Below, one piece after another: positions 1 through 13,884 of a stretch of DNA of 64,000 bases. Each line of letters begins with the position of its first letter. Position 1 is the first letter of the stretch. The position numbers and the translations under genes are program-made. The DNA is taken from assembly GCA_963576565.1 (NCBI GenBank), contig OY755039.1, positions 70,717,886 through 70,781,885 of the forward strand, given 5' to 3'. The notes beneath the pieces were generated by a model. The model was not told the DNA's origin and made no database searches. It was given only the letters and a program-made list of their open reading frames with translations. This DNA comes from Aspidapion aeneum. Its lineage: Eukaryota; Arthropoda; Insecta; Coleoptera; Brentidae.

Positions 1-1582
<1,582 letters not shown>

Positions 1583-2345
1583 AAAACGCATCACACGGTA
1601 GGACTCTGGTGATTCTGATTAGGCCCCCATAGTTTATCCTAAAGGACAAATAAAAAATCGTCTAAGAGCATAAAGGAAAATAGCATAACAGTCCTAAGTT
1701 ATAAACGGAATTATTAATAACCGGACAATAAACGAAAACGTCAATCTTCAAAACATGACAAGAATAAAATCGAAGTTCTGTATAACGTCTTTTGTTAAAA
1801 CCGGACAAAATCAAAAAGGACAAAATCATGAAAAAGAGTCCGGCCTATAGTTTGTGACGTTCACCTAAAGAAGAGCGGTTCTGATATTGCTATGTAATTG
1901 AAGCGTCCTTCAATGCAATTTCTTTACTGTCATGCTTAAAGAAAACACCGTATCTACATAGGGATTCCTATAGACATTTTTATTTTTTTGTCTTTTTTGG
2001 GTCCACAAACAACAATATTATTTGTTATTATATACGCCACTGGCGTTTGAGATCCCATAAAACAAATTTAAAGCCCCTACTTCTTTCCCTTCTATTTAGT
2101 GTTTTAATATTTTATAACGTCAGACACAATTATTTACAATTATTTGTTGTAAATAATTTGTTAAAATTGTGACTTCAACATCTGTATTGGATACAAAGGA
2201 ACAAATATATTCTGTTTTATCAAACTTGCAAAAAAAAATATTCTACTTCCCAATGACTAAATACACACGATAATAGCAAATCAGCTTTTTTATAAAAATG
2301 ACTTGCTTATTTGGATTTTTTTCCATTTTAATATTAAACGCCTTA
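1583..2345. other. AT-rich stretch without a recognised feature
   Basis: No long open frame, RNA signature or clear inverted repeat was seen. An isolated TATACGCCACTGGCG near 2032 resembles the end of the hAT-type MITEs found elsewhere in the window, but no partner end is visible. Confidence 0.5.
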
Positions 2346-2417
2346 ATTTTAAGACAAGACGCTAGCGCTACCACTTTTAATCCCTGGCTTCGCAAGCGCA
2401 GATCTACCAATATTATT

Positions 2418-2554
2418 AGCTCACACATATACTATACTATAGTAGTGTGAGCTATGGTGATCCGAATTTTTTCGAGAAAAAAAAAGTTGCTCCGATTTCA
2501 AAAATTTTTATATATCTTTGCGTTTCAGATGATTTTGAAACTTTTTGTTGCGCC

Positions 2555-2648
<94 letters not shown>

Positions 2649-3206
2649 ATGTCTGTAACGACCAACGCGCATAACTCAAAAACCGCTTGGCCGATTTTAA
2701 TGAAATTTGGTACCTAGGCTGGGTCTTGGGTCGAGATGGTCCCATTTAAAAATGAACAAAATCCACCGAACAGAAACCAAATAAAAGGGTGGGGGTAGAT
2801 TTCAAAAATTAGAGTTTATGTGAAAATATGGCGTGTGTGATATCAAACGAAAGGTAATTGAGTCTGCAGTTAAACAAAATACATTTTAATTTATTTTAAA
2901 AAAAAGGGTGGGGGTATATTTTAAAAATTAGAGTTTAAGTGAAAATATGACGTGTGTGATATCAAACGAAAGGTAATTGAGTCCGGAGTTTAACAAAATA
3001 CATTTTAGTTTTTTGTTTTTTTTAAGGGTGGGGGTAGATTTCAAAAATTTGAGTTTAATTCAAAACATGGCTTGTGTGGTATCAAACAAAAGGTAATTTA
3101 GTCTGGAGTTAAATAAAATATATTGCAGTTTTTAGTTATATTAGCTCACACGTACACTATAACTATAGTACCTAGTGTGAGCTTAGGGCCCATATATTGG
3201 CAGAGT
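2418..3206 (+). mobile_element. Helentron-like microsatellite element, family 1 copy 2
   Basis: The left stem-loop is at about 2418-2453, (TCTG)n at 2555-2648, the core phrase at about 2668-2712, then three about 117-bp repeats, the right stem-loop at about 3144-3182, and a terminal GCAGAGT. Comparison with the uninterrupted right arm of the host foldback (near 3740-3760) gives an ATT duplication (2415-2417 and 3207-3209). This defines both ends and shows there are no terminal inverted repeats. Confidence 0.8.
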
Positions 3207-3236
3207 ATTTACCTCATGTCTTAGAATAGATGCATA

Positions 3237-3720
3237 CAGGGTGATTTTCACTTGAATGATTCTAACCACATGAAAATAGAAAGTTTCAAAAACCTTACCT
3301 AACAAAACCTAATCAAATCTAACCGAACCGAAGGAAACTGAACCAATAATTTTTTTCAAAAAAAAACTTTCCTGACTTCCTGCCCGGGATCCTAGAGGAT
3401 GTGAATATGTGAATCCGAACCGAACCAAACCGAACCTAACTAAACTGAACCAAACCTAACCTAACCAAACTAAACTACAACACGTACTGCTAATTAGGTT
3501 TAGTTGGGTAGGGTTAGGTTTGGATAGGTTCGGTTCGGTACGGTCCGGTTCGGATTTACATCCTCTAGCATCCCAGGTAGGAAGTCAGGAAAGTTTTTTT
3601 TTGAAAAAAAATATTGGTTTAGTTTGCTTTGGTTCGGTTCGGTTAGATCTGATTAGGTTTCGTTAGGTTAGGTTTTTGAAACTTTCTATTTTCATGTGGT
3701 TAGAATCATAAATCACCCTG
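3237..3720. mobile_element. TA-flanked MITE, mariner-like ends, with GAACC-type repeats
   Basis: The inverted ends CAGGGTGATTTTCACTTG and CAAGTGAAAATCACCCTG-like (right end slightly diverged) are flanked by TA at both sides, as in Tc1/mariner elements. Long arms continue through a block near GATCCTAGAGGATGTGAAT and its inverted copy. The interior is rich in CCGAACC and CCTAACC variants. The same inner block recurs at 20600-20850 in a different foldback. It has no coding capacity. Confidence 0.7.
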
Positions 3721-3828
3721 TACATCGATTCTAATACATGAGGTAAATAATATTGGTAGATCTACGCATGCGAAGCCAGGGATTGGAAGTGGACTTGGTA
3801 GCGCTAGCGTCTGTAATTTTAAGAACAT

Positions 3829-4597
3829 TACAACGTATTGTCATTCTCTATTAAAATATAAGAACTGCAACGTATTACTTTTATCTGCCAAAATATAAAT
3901 ACTAACCGTATTTATTATATATGTTTTTTGAGAAACCGCTTATATGAGAAAGTGGTAGTTACTCCCTTTAGAAAATAATGATCATAAAAGAAAATCATAC
4001 CACAATTTGATTGTTGACCGAATCTAACCAGACTGACCGCGATCCGCTCTTGTTATTGAGACAATATTAATTGACCGTTTAAATAGTCTAACAATGGAAT
4101 CATATAAAAATTGTTGATAGAACGTGAACACGACAGCTCCTAAACCACTGAACCGATTTTAATAAAATGTTTATGTAAAATAGTATTCGACACTGTTATG
4201 AGCTGAGTAGATTTTGGGGCAAAAATCCGTCCGTGGTAATGACTATCTGCAATATCCTGGAGTAAAGTATCAGATCCGTCATAGATCCATTTATTTTAAT
4301 ATAAAAATTATTGCCTTGCCTTTGGTGGGACAGTATATGCACACCAAAATAATCACAGTTTGTCTTAATAAGCAATTTATTGTTAAAACAGTTTATTCTT
4401 GCTAGAGTATTTTTTTACAGTCATCTGACTACTTAAGCAAAAAAAACAAAGTGCAATTAATACAAGATTTTTACTCCAAATCATAAAGAACAATTCTAAA
4501 CTGGTGAGAGGTCAAAGTAACAAAAAGGAAAAATTAGAAAAAAGTTTATTGTGCTCAGCCGGGACTCAAACCCGAAAATTGGGTATAATAAATACTA
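3829..4597. other. AT-rich stretch; fragment of microsatellite family 2 near 4130-4215
   Basis: No gene was recognised. Positions 4132-4168 carry the phrase CTGAACCGATTTTAATAAAA, followed by a block ending GACACTGTTATGAGCT that matches family 2 (compare 6290-6345 and minus-strand 22050-22130). A T-arm-like GGGTTTGAGTCCC lies on the minus strand near 4558-4575; nothing else tRNA-like accompanies it. Confidence 0.5.
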
Positions 4598-4599
4598 TA

Positions 4600-5323
4600 C
4601 AGGGTGACCCATAACTTAGGGGCCATAGTGCAGCAGGTGATGGGGGGGTTATTCCCGAGAAAAAAATTTATATAACATGGGGGTCAACACATCTTTGTTT
4701 TTAAGATATAAGATTTTTAAAGATCACGGAGTGGGGGAAAAGGGTTCTACAAAAAAAACAAAATCGGTTACAGCCAGCTGAATATTCAACTAATTTAATT
4801 GTGATTCAAAAGTGCGGTATTCCTTTTTTTGATAAAATTACAAGTTGAGGAGATACAGGCTGTCGAAATAACCTCCAATAATGTATAAAAAATAATAATT
4901 TTTTTCTTAAAAATAATTCTTGCTTTTTTTTTTTAATATCAATAATATTTTATTATTATCTCTCGCTAGAGACTTGTTTTTATTAACAAAATATATAAAA
5001 AAAACATTGCGTTTAATATGGCATTTATAAAAGTTTATAGCAAAAAAATAGTTTTTTCTAAAAAAAATTGACCGACTAATTTTTTTCAAAATAATTTTTA
5101 TTTCAGTTTATTGCTCTTGTTCCAGTACACGACATTACTCATTTTCATATTTTTACTGCGTTTTTTTAAAAAGTTATAATGAAAAAAGTTTTAAAAAATT
5201 ACCAAATTTGATGCTCTCTATCTCGAAAAAAGGTTTGACACATAGATTATAGGAACTTTTTTATTAGACATGACCTGCTCTATCACCTGTTGGCCTATGG
5301 CCACTAAGTTATGGGACACCCTG
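4600..5323. mobile_element. TA-flanked foldback MITE (CAGGGTG ends), uninterrupted copy
   Basis: Starts CAGGGTGACCCATAACTTAG, ends in its inverted copy, and is flanked by TA (4598-4599, 5324-5325). Tc1/mariner-type ends are inferred from the terminal bases and TA target. It is the same element as 32677-34083 but lacks the Helentron-like insertion, so it shows the empty site. No protein is encoded. Confidence 0.8.
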
Positions 5324-5559
5324 TATAATAAATTTAATCTATTACTTTCGTAGCCCTAATACTCTCCAAGTGAGCTCTACGCTATATAGCCTTGAACACA
5401 GTTTTTTGTAAATATCTCAGAAACGGAAGCTCCTTCGAAGTTTCTAATAATAACATAAATTATTATTGAGAAAAACGTGCCGCGCATATTTATACATTGC
5501 TCCGTTTGAAAGTTAGCGTATTTTAAGTTTTTGTCCCATCAAAATACTGTCCACTAATG

Positions 5560-5750
5560 GATTTTCAACAAAATCTAATCATCCCTTTAAATACACACAC
5601 AAACACACACAGACGTCATCACGATATTGCTAACATAGGTCAAAATACACCCAAATAAGACATTTTCAGCATTATCTAAAAAAAAATCGTCAAAAACAAT
5701 ACCTTTTCTAGCCATTGCTGCGCGGCTTAAAGCCAAAAATATTTAGTTTT
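5560..5750 (+). repeat. Microsatellite family 2 fragment (CA-rich)
   Basis: The order is a CA-rich run, ATCACGATATTGCTAACATA, GGTCAAAATACACCCAAATA, GCATTATCT, then CTAGCCATTGCTGCGCGG. The same order occurs at 22150-22232 plus 26163-26210, and inverted at 5895-6350. It serves as an empty-site reference for the nest at 22-26 kb. Confidence 0.65.
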
Positions 5751-5894
5751 AATGATCATGTAAACGGATCATAAGCAATTGATTTTGTTTTCACAAAGCA
5801 CATAGACAAGACCAGTGGTGAGTTTTTTACACTTTTGTTCCTAATTCAGTTAATACGAAATTGACATCTTTTGTATAGCTTTCTATTTTTGTTT

Positions 5895-6350
5895 TTAATC
5901 TTCCTAGTTTGCGCAGCAGTGGCTAGAGAAGATATTGGTTTCGACGATTTAAAAAAAAAATATTGCCGAAAATGTGTTATTTGAGTGTATTTTGACCTAT
6001 CCACGCGTCTGTGTGTGTGTGTGTGAGTGTGTGTGGGTTTGTGTGTGTGTGTGTTTGTTTGTGAGTGTGTTCGTGTATGTGTGCAGTGGCGTATATAAGG
6101 GGGGGTGGCTTTTGGGCCCGGCCCCCCCCCCGTAGCTAAGATTTTTTTAGATATTTTCCACATATTTCATGAATACAAACATAAAATAGCATAAAATACG
6201 GCCTCATGAGCTCTCCCCCCCCCCCGAAACTGTTCCGGGCCTCCCCGAAACTTTTTTCTATATACGCCACTGTGTGTCTTTCCGGTCCACGATAGCTTCT
6301 AAACCAATTTTCATAAAAAATAGTGTTCGACACTGTAACGAGCTATTTTG
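5895..6350 (-). repeat. Microsatellite family 2 copy with TG-rich array, split by a hAT-like MITE
   Basis: The inverted arrangement of the family 2 order starts GCGCAGCAGTGGCTAGAGAA at about 5912. It then has a (TG)n-rich array (about 6009-6083) and, after the nested MITE at 6084-6272, TCCACGATAGCTTCTAAACC and GACACTGTAACGAGCT. It is non-coding and resembles DINE/Helentron-type elements in having a microsatellite next to a conserved core. Confidence 0.6.
6084..6272. mobile_element. hAT-like MITE (CAGTGGCGTA ends)
   Basis: The inverted termini CAGTGGCGTATATA and TATATACGCCACTG enclose a G/C-homopolymer-rich interior. CAGTGGCGTA is a typical hAT-superfamily end. The flanking TG repeats prevent a clean reading of an 8-bp target duplication. 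Confidence 0.65.
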
Positions 6351-6429
6351 GCGAGGGGTGGATAGCTCTCACAATCAGTATACACATTTTTCACAATCTT
6401 GTTACAATCCTTACACAATATCCTACAAT

Positions 6430-6711
6430 CAGTGGCGGATCCAGGGGGGGCAGAGGGGGCCGACCCCCCCCCCCTCCCAGCCATATAACTTATTTTTTAG
6501 TTTAGCAGCATCACTTATTTAAAATTTGTCAAAAATTCTGCATAATTTTTAAAAAAATTTCGTCTCCGGCGCCACAAATCTCCTTTAGATACTAAATTTC
6601 ACACCTCAAATCTATCAAAAACCGCTTATAAAAAATATTTTGATGTTTACTGCCACTTTGGCCCGAACCGAACCGAACCCCCCCCCCCCGATAAAACTGG
6701 ATCCGCCACTG
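6430..6711. mobile_element. hAT MITE (CAGTGGCGGATCCAG ends)
   Basis: The inverted termini CAGTGGCGGATCCAG and CTGGATCCGCCACTG are followed inward by runs of G and C. The flanks CCTACAAT (6422-6429) and CTTACAAC (6712-6719) match at six of eight positions, consistent with a decayed 8-bp hAT duplication. No transposase is encoded. Confidence 0.8.
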
Positions 6712-6719
6712 CTTACAAC

Positions 6720-7585
6720 CCTTCAAAATCTTACACACAGAATCCCTCACAATCTGGGAAAAAGTTTTCTGGATTTTCACAATCGGTGTACAATCTGTGT
6801 TAATATGCATTTTTCGGAATATATTAGAACATACTTTTTTATCAAAAACTTTGTAGGAACTTTTGTTTACGAAATATTTACAAAAAACTACTGGGCTAGA
6901 AAGGGTCTATAAAATTAAATACCAAACATTTATTGTTTTTGGTGACTCACTCTGCCTCAAGGCGTCATAGTGGTCATAGGGTAGGCCTCCCCAGATAAGA
7001 GCTTTTCAGGCATGGCCAGAAAAATTTAACAACCAAATAACACACAGCAGACAAGGACGTTACAGTTAATTCAGATTAATATCTTAAGCTTTGTACATAC
7101 TCTATACGCTACTACCAACATAAGAATCGTGGGTACTCTTTTTCTTTTTTTTACAACAATATTCAGCAAGAAACAATTTCCCTATTGTTTATTAGTCGTT
7201 AACTGAAACCATTTTACCTAGTTTAATTTTATGCAATCTTTTTAAAGCATTTCAAATGCGTAAAATATTGAATTTTTACTACAATTGTCTCCAAATTTTT
7301 GCCTGCGGCACAAAATTTTCTAAATCTCTGCCCAACTCAGCCCGCTTTGGCCGATAACCCAATCCATTTTCAAAAACAGGTTTCCAGATGCCGCACGGTC
7401 GCTTACTTTTTAGAAATTTTACTCCAAAGAAATATTAGTTTATTAGCGCCAAAATTTATGCTGGGTTAAATAAAACTTAAACTTGATTTTATGGGAAACC
7501 GTTCACACGCAGAACCAGATAAAAAAAGTTGACTTTTATCTCTTTTAAATTTTTATCTGAAAACGGATGTACGCATATGCGACAT
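6720..7585. other. Stretch without a recognised feature
   Basis: No supported ORF, RNA or repeat structure was seen. Text near 7440-7570 (AAATTTTTATCTGAAAACGG) resembles 51780-51830 and suggests a degraded dispersed repeat. Confidence 0.45.
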
Positions 7586-8690
7586 CCCAACTAACAATTA
7601 TAGTAGCGGCTACATGCTCCAAAGGCTTTCCTACTTTCTTATGGTAGAAATGTGGTGATCTCAGCCAAAGTTCGTTACTTTTTAGTTCTGACTACTGTTT
7701 AGTATCACGAAAAAGTAAAAGTTTCGTAAAAATTACCCTTTAAACTACCTGATAGGATTGTTTCTTGATAGTCTAATCTGATAGTCTGCTCTACCACAAT
7801 AGCGAGTTGCCAAAGTTTTACTTTCTTTTTAGTCGTTAATTCGTAGTCACCCCGACATTTATATGTTACTTAATTACCACTACAAAGTTGGGCTTAATTG
7901 AAGTCGCAAACGGGTGTATCCGACAAGTACCTTATAACTTTATATTTTACTACATAGGTTTGGGTCATCATAGTAATATCTGATGTAATAATGTAGAGAA
8001 AATTACTTTTGAGGACAACCTAAAAGTCACAAAAACTTTGATTTTGTTTTTATGTCAATCCTTCAAAGTAGAGACTACTTCCTATTTCTACTTTAAAAAC
8101 GTAAACATCTTAAAGTCGCCTCTTCCCAACTAACATTTATAGTAGCGGCTACATGTTCTAAAGACTTTGCTACTTTCTTATAGTAGAAATGTGGTGATCC
8201 CGACCAAAATTTGTTACTTTTTAGTTCTAACTACTATTTAGTATCAGGAAATAGTAGATGCTTCGTAAAAACGACCCTCTAAACTACTTCTTAGGATTGT
8301 TTCTTGATAGTCGATTCTGATAGTCTTCTCTACCACAATAGGACGTTGCTAAAGTTTTACTTTCTTTTTAGTCGTTATTTCGTAGTCGCCCTGACTTTTA
8401 TATCCTACTTAATTACCACTAGAAAGTTAAGTTTCATTGGAGTCCCAAACAAGTGTATCCGACAACTACATTATAACTTTAATTTTTACCACAAAAGTTT
8501 GTGTCATCATAGTAACATCTGATGTAACAATGTAGACATAATAACTTTTTGGATCAACTTTAAAGCCGCAACTACTTTGACTTTTTTTTAATGTTGATCT
8601 TTTAAAGTAATCTCTCCTTCCTGTTTCTACTTTGAAAACGTACACTTTTTGAAGTCGCATCTTGGTCGCACACATTCTTAACCCTACTTT
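7586..8690. repeat. Tandem pair of an about 530-bp unidentified repeat
   Basis: Two diverged direct copies start CCCAACTAACA near 7585 and near 8126. Both contain TATAGTAGCGGCTACATG, then TTACTTTTTAGTTCT, TAGTCGTTA, and a terminal part with AAGTCGCA. The second copy is followed by CCTACTTTTTGTGGCTC, which also ends the repeat at 9690-10705. No coding capacity was recognised. Confidence 0.7.
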
Positions 8691-9689
8691 TTGTGGCTCT
8701 TTTTATAATATGGGAATATTAGGAATAGTTTTGCAAATTTTTTTTTAACTACCTTGAGCAGTCCATTTTTTCGAGCTCATTGCTTGACCAGTTTGCAAAA
8801 CAATCAAAATGCAAAATATTGATCCAAAGTATCGAGTACCGCACATGGATTTTAAGAATTCCCTGGTCCATGCTTAATCTCCATCCTTAATCTTTTACGC
8901 TACTTGTTGCTGTTCTATTCTTGTACTGTCTTTACGGTCGTTCGTGGTTTGTGCTGTGGCACCACCCTATCGCCATCGTAACCCTCTTGTGCGGACTAAA
9001 CCGAATTCGTTTATCTATGCCTCTTGTTCTGACGTGTCGTGTTTCACTGTGATTCATTTTATGTGTTGAGCTTGGTGTCTTTTTGGTTTTCTTCAAATTT
9101 GTGCTGTTGTTCAAGCTTGGTTTGAAGTGAATAAACTTAAATTTCTGCTGTGTTTTGTGCCAGGCTTTATTGCAATAGATCCCTAATATCTAATTTATGC
9201 AACGGTCCCTAAAATAACCTCTGGGATATGCTAGACTTCATCTAGGAACTTTTGCGCTGTTTGCGGCTAATAAAAAAACAAATGAAATATATCGTGGTTA
9301 CATGCGGATTTCTAAGCGATCTAACAAGTCTCAGAGATTGTTTTTTTACTTATAGGGCTTATAATAATAAAAATTACTGAATATTGACAATGCCACAATA
9401 TCTAAAAACAATAAAAAATACTACATACGAATTGTGAGAGCAATGTGTAAATAAAAAAAGTAACATTAAGTTGATTTCATTGATGTGACTACGTTCTTTT
9501 AGTTCCTTGACCAACACTTCCTAGAAATTCTAGAATAGGGATCATGCTCTCCACTGCAACATACATTTTAAAAAACACTTTTTATTGGCACTTCATTTAT
9601 TGTTCTAATGGAAGTTAATTTATTTTGTTTTTATTTTAAAACCTACCATAAATTCACGCTGGTACAAAACCTATAAGCAGTGGTGCTGT
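8691..9689. other. Stretch without a recognised feature
   Basis: No conserved domain, RNA or inverted repeat was recognised. An open frame at 8932-9114 (minus) is short and low-complexity. I see nothing to annotate as a gene. Confidence 0.45.
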
Positions 9690-10705
9690 TGTTGATAGAA
9701 ACGGCATATGACAAGTGGCGACACCCCAATAACTTGAGGGTAGCAGTTATACTTATCGCGTGGTTCCTATCACTGTGTAGACGTTTTCTAGTGGCGAAAG
9801 CTAGTTAATAATACGTTTCTGCAACGAAGGAGTAGAAATTCGAGTGTGTTATCTACTACTAAAAAGGAATGCCGACATAAAAGTCGTAAGTGACACGTTG
9901 CCGTAACTTAGGCTCACTTTCAAGTAACTCTTTCGACTATCAGGGAATATAGTTTGGGACGCCATGTTTTTATGTAAGAAAGAAAATTTAATATTTTTGT
10001 TGTCGTTTTATGAGCTCATATTAAAGAGCTATACTATTTTATAAACAAATTAGTTGAAGCTTACCAAAAACGCTCTTCTTAAGCACCATTTGTTGGAGTT
10101 AACTGTCGATTATGAAAACATAACCTCCAAAATCACAACACAAAAATTCCATCAGCTACCAGAAAACGGCTCAATTTTACGGGCGCACCGGTTTTTTGCA
10201 ATATATATAATGCATATTATACAAAAAACTTTGCGTCGCACTCGAATTTTGATCCTCTGCTCGTAAATTCTCACACTTTTCGATAACATAGTACAACCAT
10301 AACCAAACAAAAAACTAAGCGAGTCTGTTTACTGTTGTGTCCACCATATTGTGTAACAATTCTACCAAAAAGAAACGATTATATTATTTGCAACTACATC
10401 GCAACTTTTATGCCACTACGAAAAAAAAACAGCCTCTACGACGTAGTAGATACCTGGCTACGACGTAGTAGTGTAGTTGTTACTACAGTGACTTTAAACA
10501 CTTGGCCAAGTAGTTATAACCAGAAATTGGTTCCCCACTTAGGGAATTATAACGTCGCTGTATGGTATACTGAGACGTAGCGGGAGTACGTTGCGGTTAC
10601 TTTTAAGAAATTCTTTCTAGTTGGGGTTTCGTCGTTACAATTTTAAATGTTTGTTGGGTTGGTCGCGACTAATGTTAACCTTACTTTTTGTGGCTCCTTA
10701 AATTA
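9690..10705. repeat. Unidentified about 1-kb dispersed repeat, copy 1
   Basis: Collinear with 14690-15665. Shared blocks include CGTAACTTAGGCTCACTTTC, ACGCCATGTTTTT, ACGACGTAGTAGATACCTGG, GTAGTTGTTACTACAGTGAC and GAAATTCTTTCTAGTTGGGG. It ends in CTTACTTTTTGTGGCTCC. No protein motif was recognised. It may be a degraded non-autonomous element. Confidence 0.65.
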
Positions 10706-12068
10706 TTGCGAATTTGTTATAATTTATAATCAATTAAAGCAAGTATCGTTTATAATAAATTCTTAGCAAAGTACGACTTGTAAGCAGAATTTTAAGTTGT
10801 GACTTAAGTGCAACTAATACAAGTGGTATAAATAGATCGAAAATGCTCCCTGATTGTCATTGCTACGTTTTCATGCGAATTGAGTTCGATTTAATCTTAT
10901 TGGAATAAAGCCATAATAACACTATTATTAGAACCGAACCAATACGTGTACTAGAGACCCAGAGAGAGAGATGTCCCAAAAATTTGGTTCTGTTGTCGCG
11001 AAAAACAAATATCTAAATTTGGCAACCCTAGTTAAGTTAGATGCTAGATCAATTTTTAGTTTTTATTGGTAGGCTTTAAGGTAGGGTTGCCAGATCTGTT
11101 TTAGGTCAAAACGGGACTAAAGTTAAAAAAGAAGCAAAAATATGGGACAAAGCAGAAAAAAAAACATAAAAATACATATGGAAAGTTTAAGAACGTTTGT
11201 GAGCCACTCATTAATAATGATGTCCGTAATATGCACTTGTACGCAAGCATATGTTAAAACATAGTTTTATCATTTTTGTGTTGCAGTTGACTTCTTAAAA
11301 TAAAACAATTCATGTGAGATAAATTGGTAAAAGTTTAAAATTTTGTGCCAAGTTCGAAAAATGGGACAAAGGACGTCCCATTAATACCTTGTCCTCCTTG
11401 CTTTTTTATTGTAACAATGACAAAAATATAACGTTTTAACCTAAGCATATTGTACAACAGCATTCCCCAAATTATGCTGAAGTGATGTATATATTCAATT
11501 AAAATTTGTTTACTGCTTTAATGTAATATTTAATACCAACAATCAATTCAGCGTTGACAAACTGTTCGAAGTTGCGATGCGATAGAAAGACCTAGTACCA
11601 CACCTTCTGACACTTTCAATAAAAAACATTTTAATATTTTATGTATCTGTTCCCCAAATGATGACTTTCTAGTCGGACAACTTTCTTAATGAGTAAAATT
11701 AACGTTTACTTAAAATTTATTGTAAACCATGTAGGAACTCATAAACCTTACTGATTCTAATTAGAGTTTGAAATAAAGATTGGAAAATTTAATTGATTTT
11801 AATATGTTTTGTGCCCATTTGAACTATCCTTATTGAGTTATGGATGCGTTCCCCAAGTAATTTTTCGAGTATAAAGAGAACAAAATTAAATTCGGGACGT
11901 TTTTATTAAAAATGTTTCTGAAATGTGGGGATGAGTTTGAAGTATAACAATCTGACAATAATTTGAAAACTGTAATTTACTACAGCTTTAACTAAAAAAA
12001 TCTTCTCCAATTGAAATTCTCCACCTCCATGATTTTTACATATGTTTTGGTATATTATAAAAACTTTT
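10706..12068. other. AT-rich stretch; inverted GGCAACCCTA motif only
   Basis: No gene was recognised. TTGGCAACCCTAG (about 11019) and TAGGGTTGCCAGATC (about 11073) are inverted and may be element ends, but a full element could not be delimited. Confidence 0.4.
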
Positions 12069-12097
12069 TAAAATTTACTTTTATTTATTTATTTATT
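12069..12097. repeat. (TTTA)n simple repeat
   Basis: A short run of TTTA units, perhaps a LINE-type tail on the minus strand. No adjacent coding remnant was recognised, so the origin is open. Confidence 0.6.
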
Positions 12098-12499
12098 GGA
12101 TACTTTACAAACATCACTAATTATATAGAGAAAAATTTAATGAAAAAAAGTTAATATTTATAACTTAACCTACTGCCTACCTACAAAAGAAAAAAAGATG
12201 AAATATTACATAATGCGTAATGAATCGTTATTGCCAAATTAATTAAATCATAAATAATAAAACAAACTTTCAACTCAGTTTGTTGAAACGCCATGGAAAC
12301 GCAGCAACCGACGACAAGACGACAGTACGGATTTATGTGTGTGTGTAAGAGAGAGCGCGAGACACATAGTAAATTTACTGAGAAGAAAAGCCATAGCAAA
12401 AGGGAATTTCTATTTTACTGACCATCATTTTAACGACCAACGTATTTTCGATAAAAAACCGCCTAGTTTGTGGCAAAAACAAATATTGACTTTTAAGTT

Positions 12500-12845
12500 A
12501 ACAGGTGTTAGTGAAGTACCACTTCTAAACAGCTCTACTGACCTATCATTTAACTACAACTCAGTTTTATCCCAAAAACCACCTTCACTTAGCTTCTACC
12601 ACCCTCGCTTAGGCTTAGCTTCTACCATCAAAAAGTCAACTACTACCACCTACCGTAGTAGAACCTAAGGGAAGGTGGAAGTACTTGATTTTTTTGTGGT
12701 GAAAGCTAGGACAAGTTGGTGTTAGAAGCTAAGCAAAGGTGGTAGTAGTTGGTTTTTTAGGGGTAGAATCTAAGCGAAGGTGGTAGTAGTTGGTTTTTTT
12801 GTAATAGAAGCTAAGCGAAGGTGGTAGTAGTTGGTGTAGAATCTA
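12500..12845. repeat. Foldback with short tandem units (GGTGGTAGTAGTTGG)
   Basis: The right half has about four head-to-tail units of roughly 58 bp containing AAGCTAAGCGAAGGTGGTAG and TAGTTGGTTTTT. The left half carries inverted counterparts (ACTACTACCACC, TTAGCTTCTACC). The open frame at 12339-12668 crosses this palindrome and is not a credible gene. Confidence 0.65.
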
Positions 12846-13670
12846 ATAATTAAAGGTATTTTTGCTATAAACCTGAGCTGTAACTAAATAATAGATAAAT
12901 AGGTAACTGTATGGCAGTGGTAGAAGCTTTTATTTATTAGTTATGATTTGTTTCGACCCTATACAATTTAGTCTGACGTGAAATAGTATAAAAAATCGTT
13001 GGTCAGTAATATCCAAGTCAGTAAAATTCGGGTCAGTATAATAGGCAGACCTCAAACAGTGTTTTGATTTATAAACAAATAAAAAATGGCTTTGGTCTTC
13101 TGTTTTTTACTAATCTTATTCAACCTAATCTGTGCTTCTGTTAAAATGGCTTTTTGATGAATGATGCAACAAAACAACGAGCCTTCAAGTTTATTAGGTA
13201 CAGTGCAAATAGTCTGCAATCAAGTACAATCTAAATAGAGAAATGATGAAGGCACGTAAACCAAAGGAAAATAGGTAAGGGAGAGATCTATGAACCATGG
13301 GGAATACGCCCTTTTTTATTGGCTTTCATTATTCAGAATAATGATATCTGTAGGCAAATATTTTAAATACTATATCTTCAAACACATCGCAGAAGCCCCA
13401 TGTACAAAAATTTCCTTTTTTTGTTACAGGATCCACATTTTCAAAGACGAGGAAACCTCTACAAATGTAAATACAGCAGATTTTGGGAAGATAGGTATAC
13501 AGGATAATCCGAGAACTTCTACAGAAACCTCTGGCCTAGTTTGAACTAAAGAACAAAAAAGTGTTTGAATTTAATTTGACAAAATGTTATTATTAGTACT
13601 ACCTACCTACTCTGAAATTAAAATAAAGAACATAAGTCTTTTCCTTACACATTGAGCTGTGTCAGGCATC
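12846..13670. other. Stretch without a recognised feature
   Basis: No domain, RNA signature or inverted repeat was recognised. The open frame at 13290-13544 has no family resemblance that I can identify. Confidence 0.4.
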
Positions 13671-13747
13671 CATTATAAATGTAACCCCCCACGATCCCCA
13701 TGAGATCCACTATCCCCACAAGATAGTGAGGGGTTACATTCATAATG
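13671..13747. repeat. Short hairpin (about 22-bp arms)
   Basis: CATTATAAATGTAACCCCCC and the inverted GGGGTTACATTCATAATG enclose a C/A-rich loop of about 30 bp. It could be a minimal MITE or a solitary palindrome. Confidence 0.55.
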
Positions 13748-13884
13748 CATGTTCCTCCCTTTTTCCCGAGAATTACATAAAAAGTACAAGACATGTGGTA
13801 TTACATACCTAAGCAAAAAAATAAGGTTTTATAACAAGATAGATAGGTTCAAAAACAACCCCCCCCCCCCCATGTTTAAAACTC

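Larger units (their letters stand above)
2346..3828. repeat. Large foldback (inverted repeat), interrupted on its left arm
   Basis: The left arm (2346-2417 resuming at 3207-3236) and the right arm (3721-3828) are inverted copies, both containing GACGCTAGCGCTACC and AATCCCTGGCTTCGC. A TA-flanked MITE sits at the exact centre. The left arm is split by family 1 copy 2. The unsplit right arm preserves the empty site. Confidence 0.75.

Noticed and set aside
3420..3530. CCTAACC-type runs resembling telomeric repeat
   Set aside because: Degenerate mixtures of CCGAACC and CCTAACC inside a MITE, not a regular TTAGG array.
12339..12668. 109-codon plus-strand frame
   Set aside because: It crosses a foldback made of short tandem units, and its sequence has no recognisable domain.
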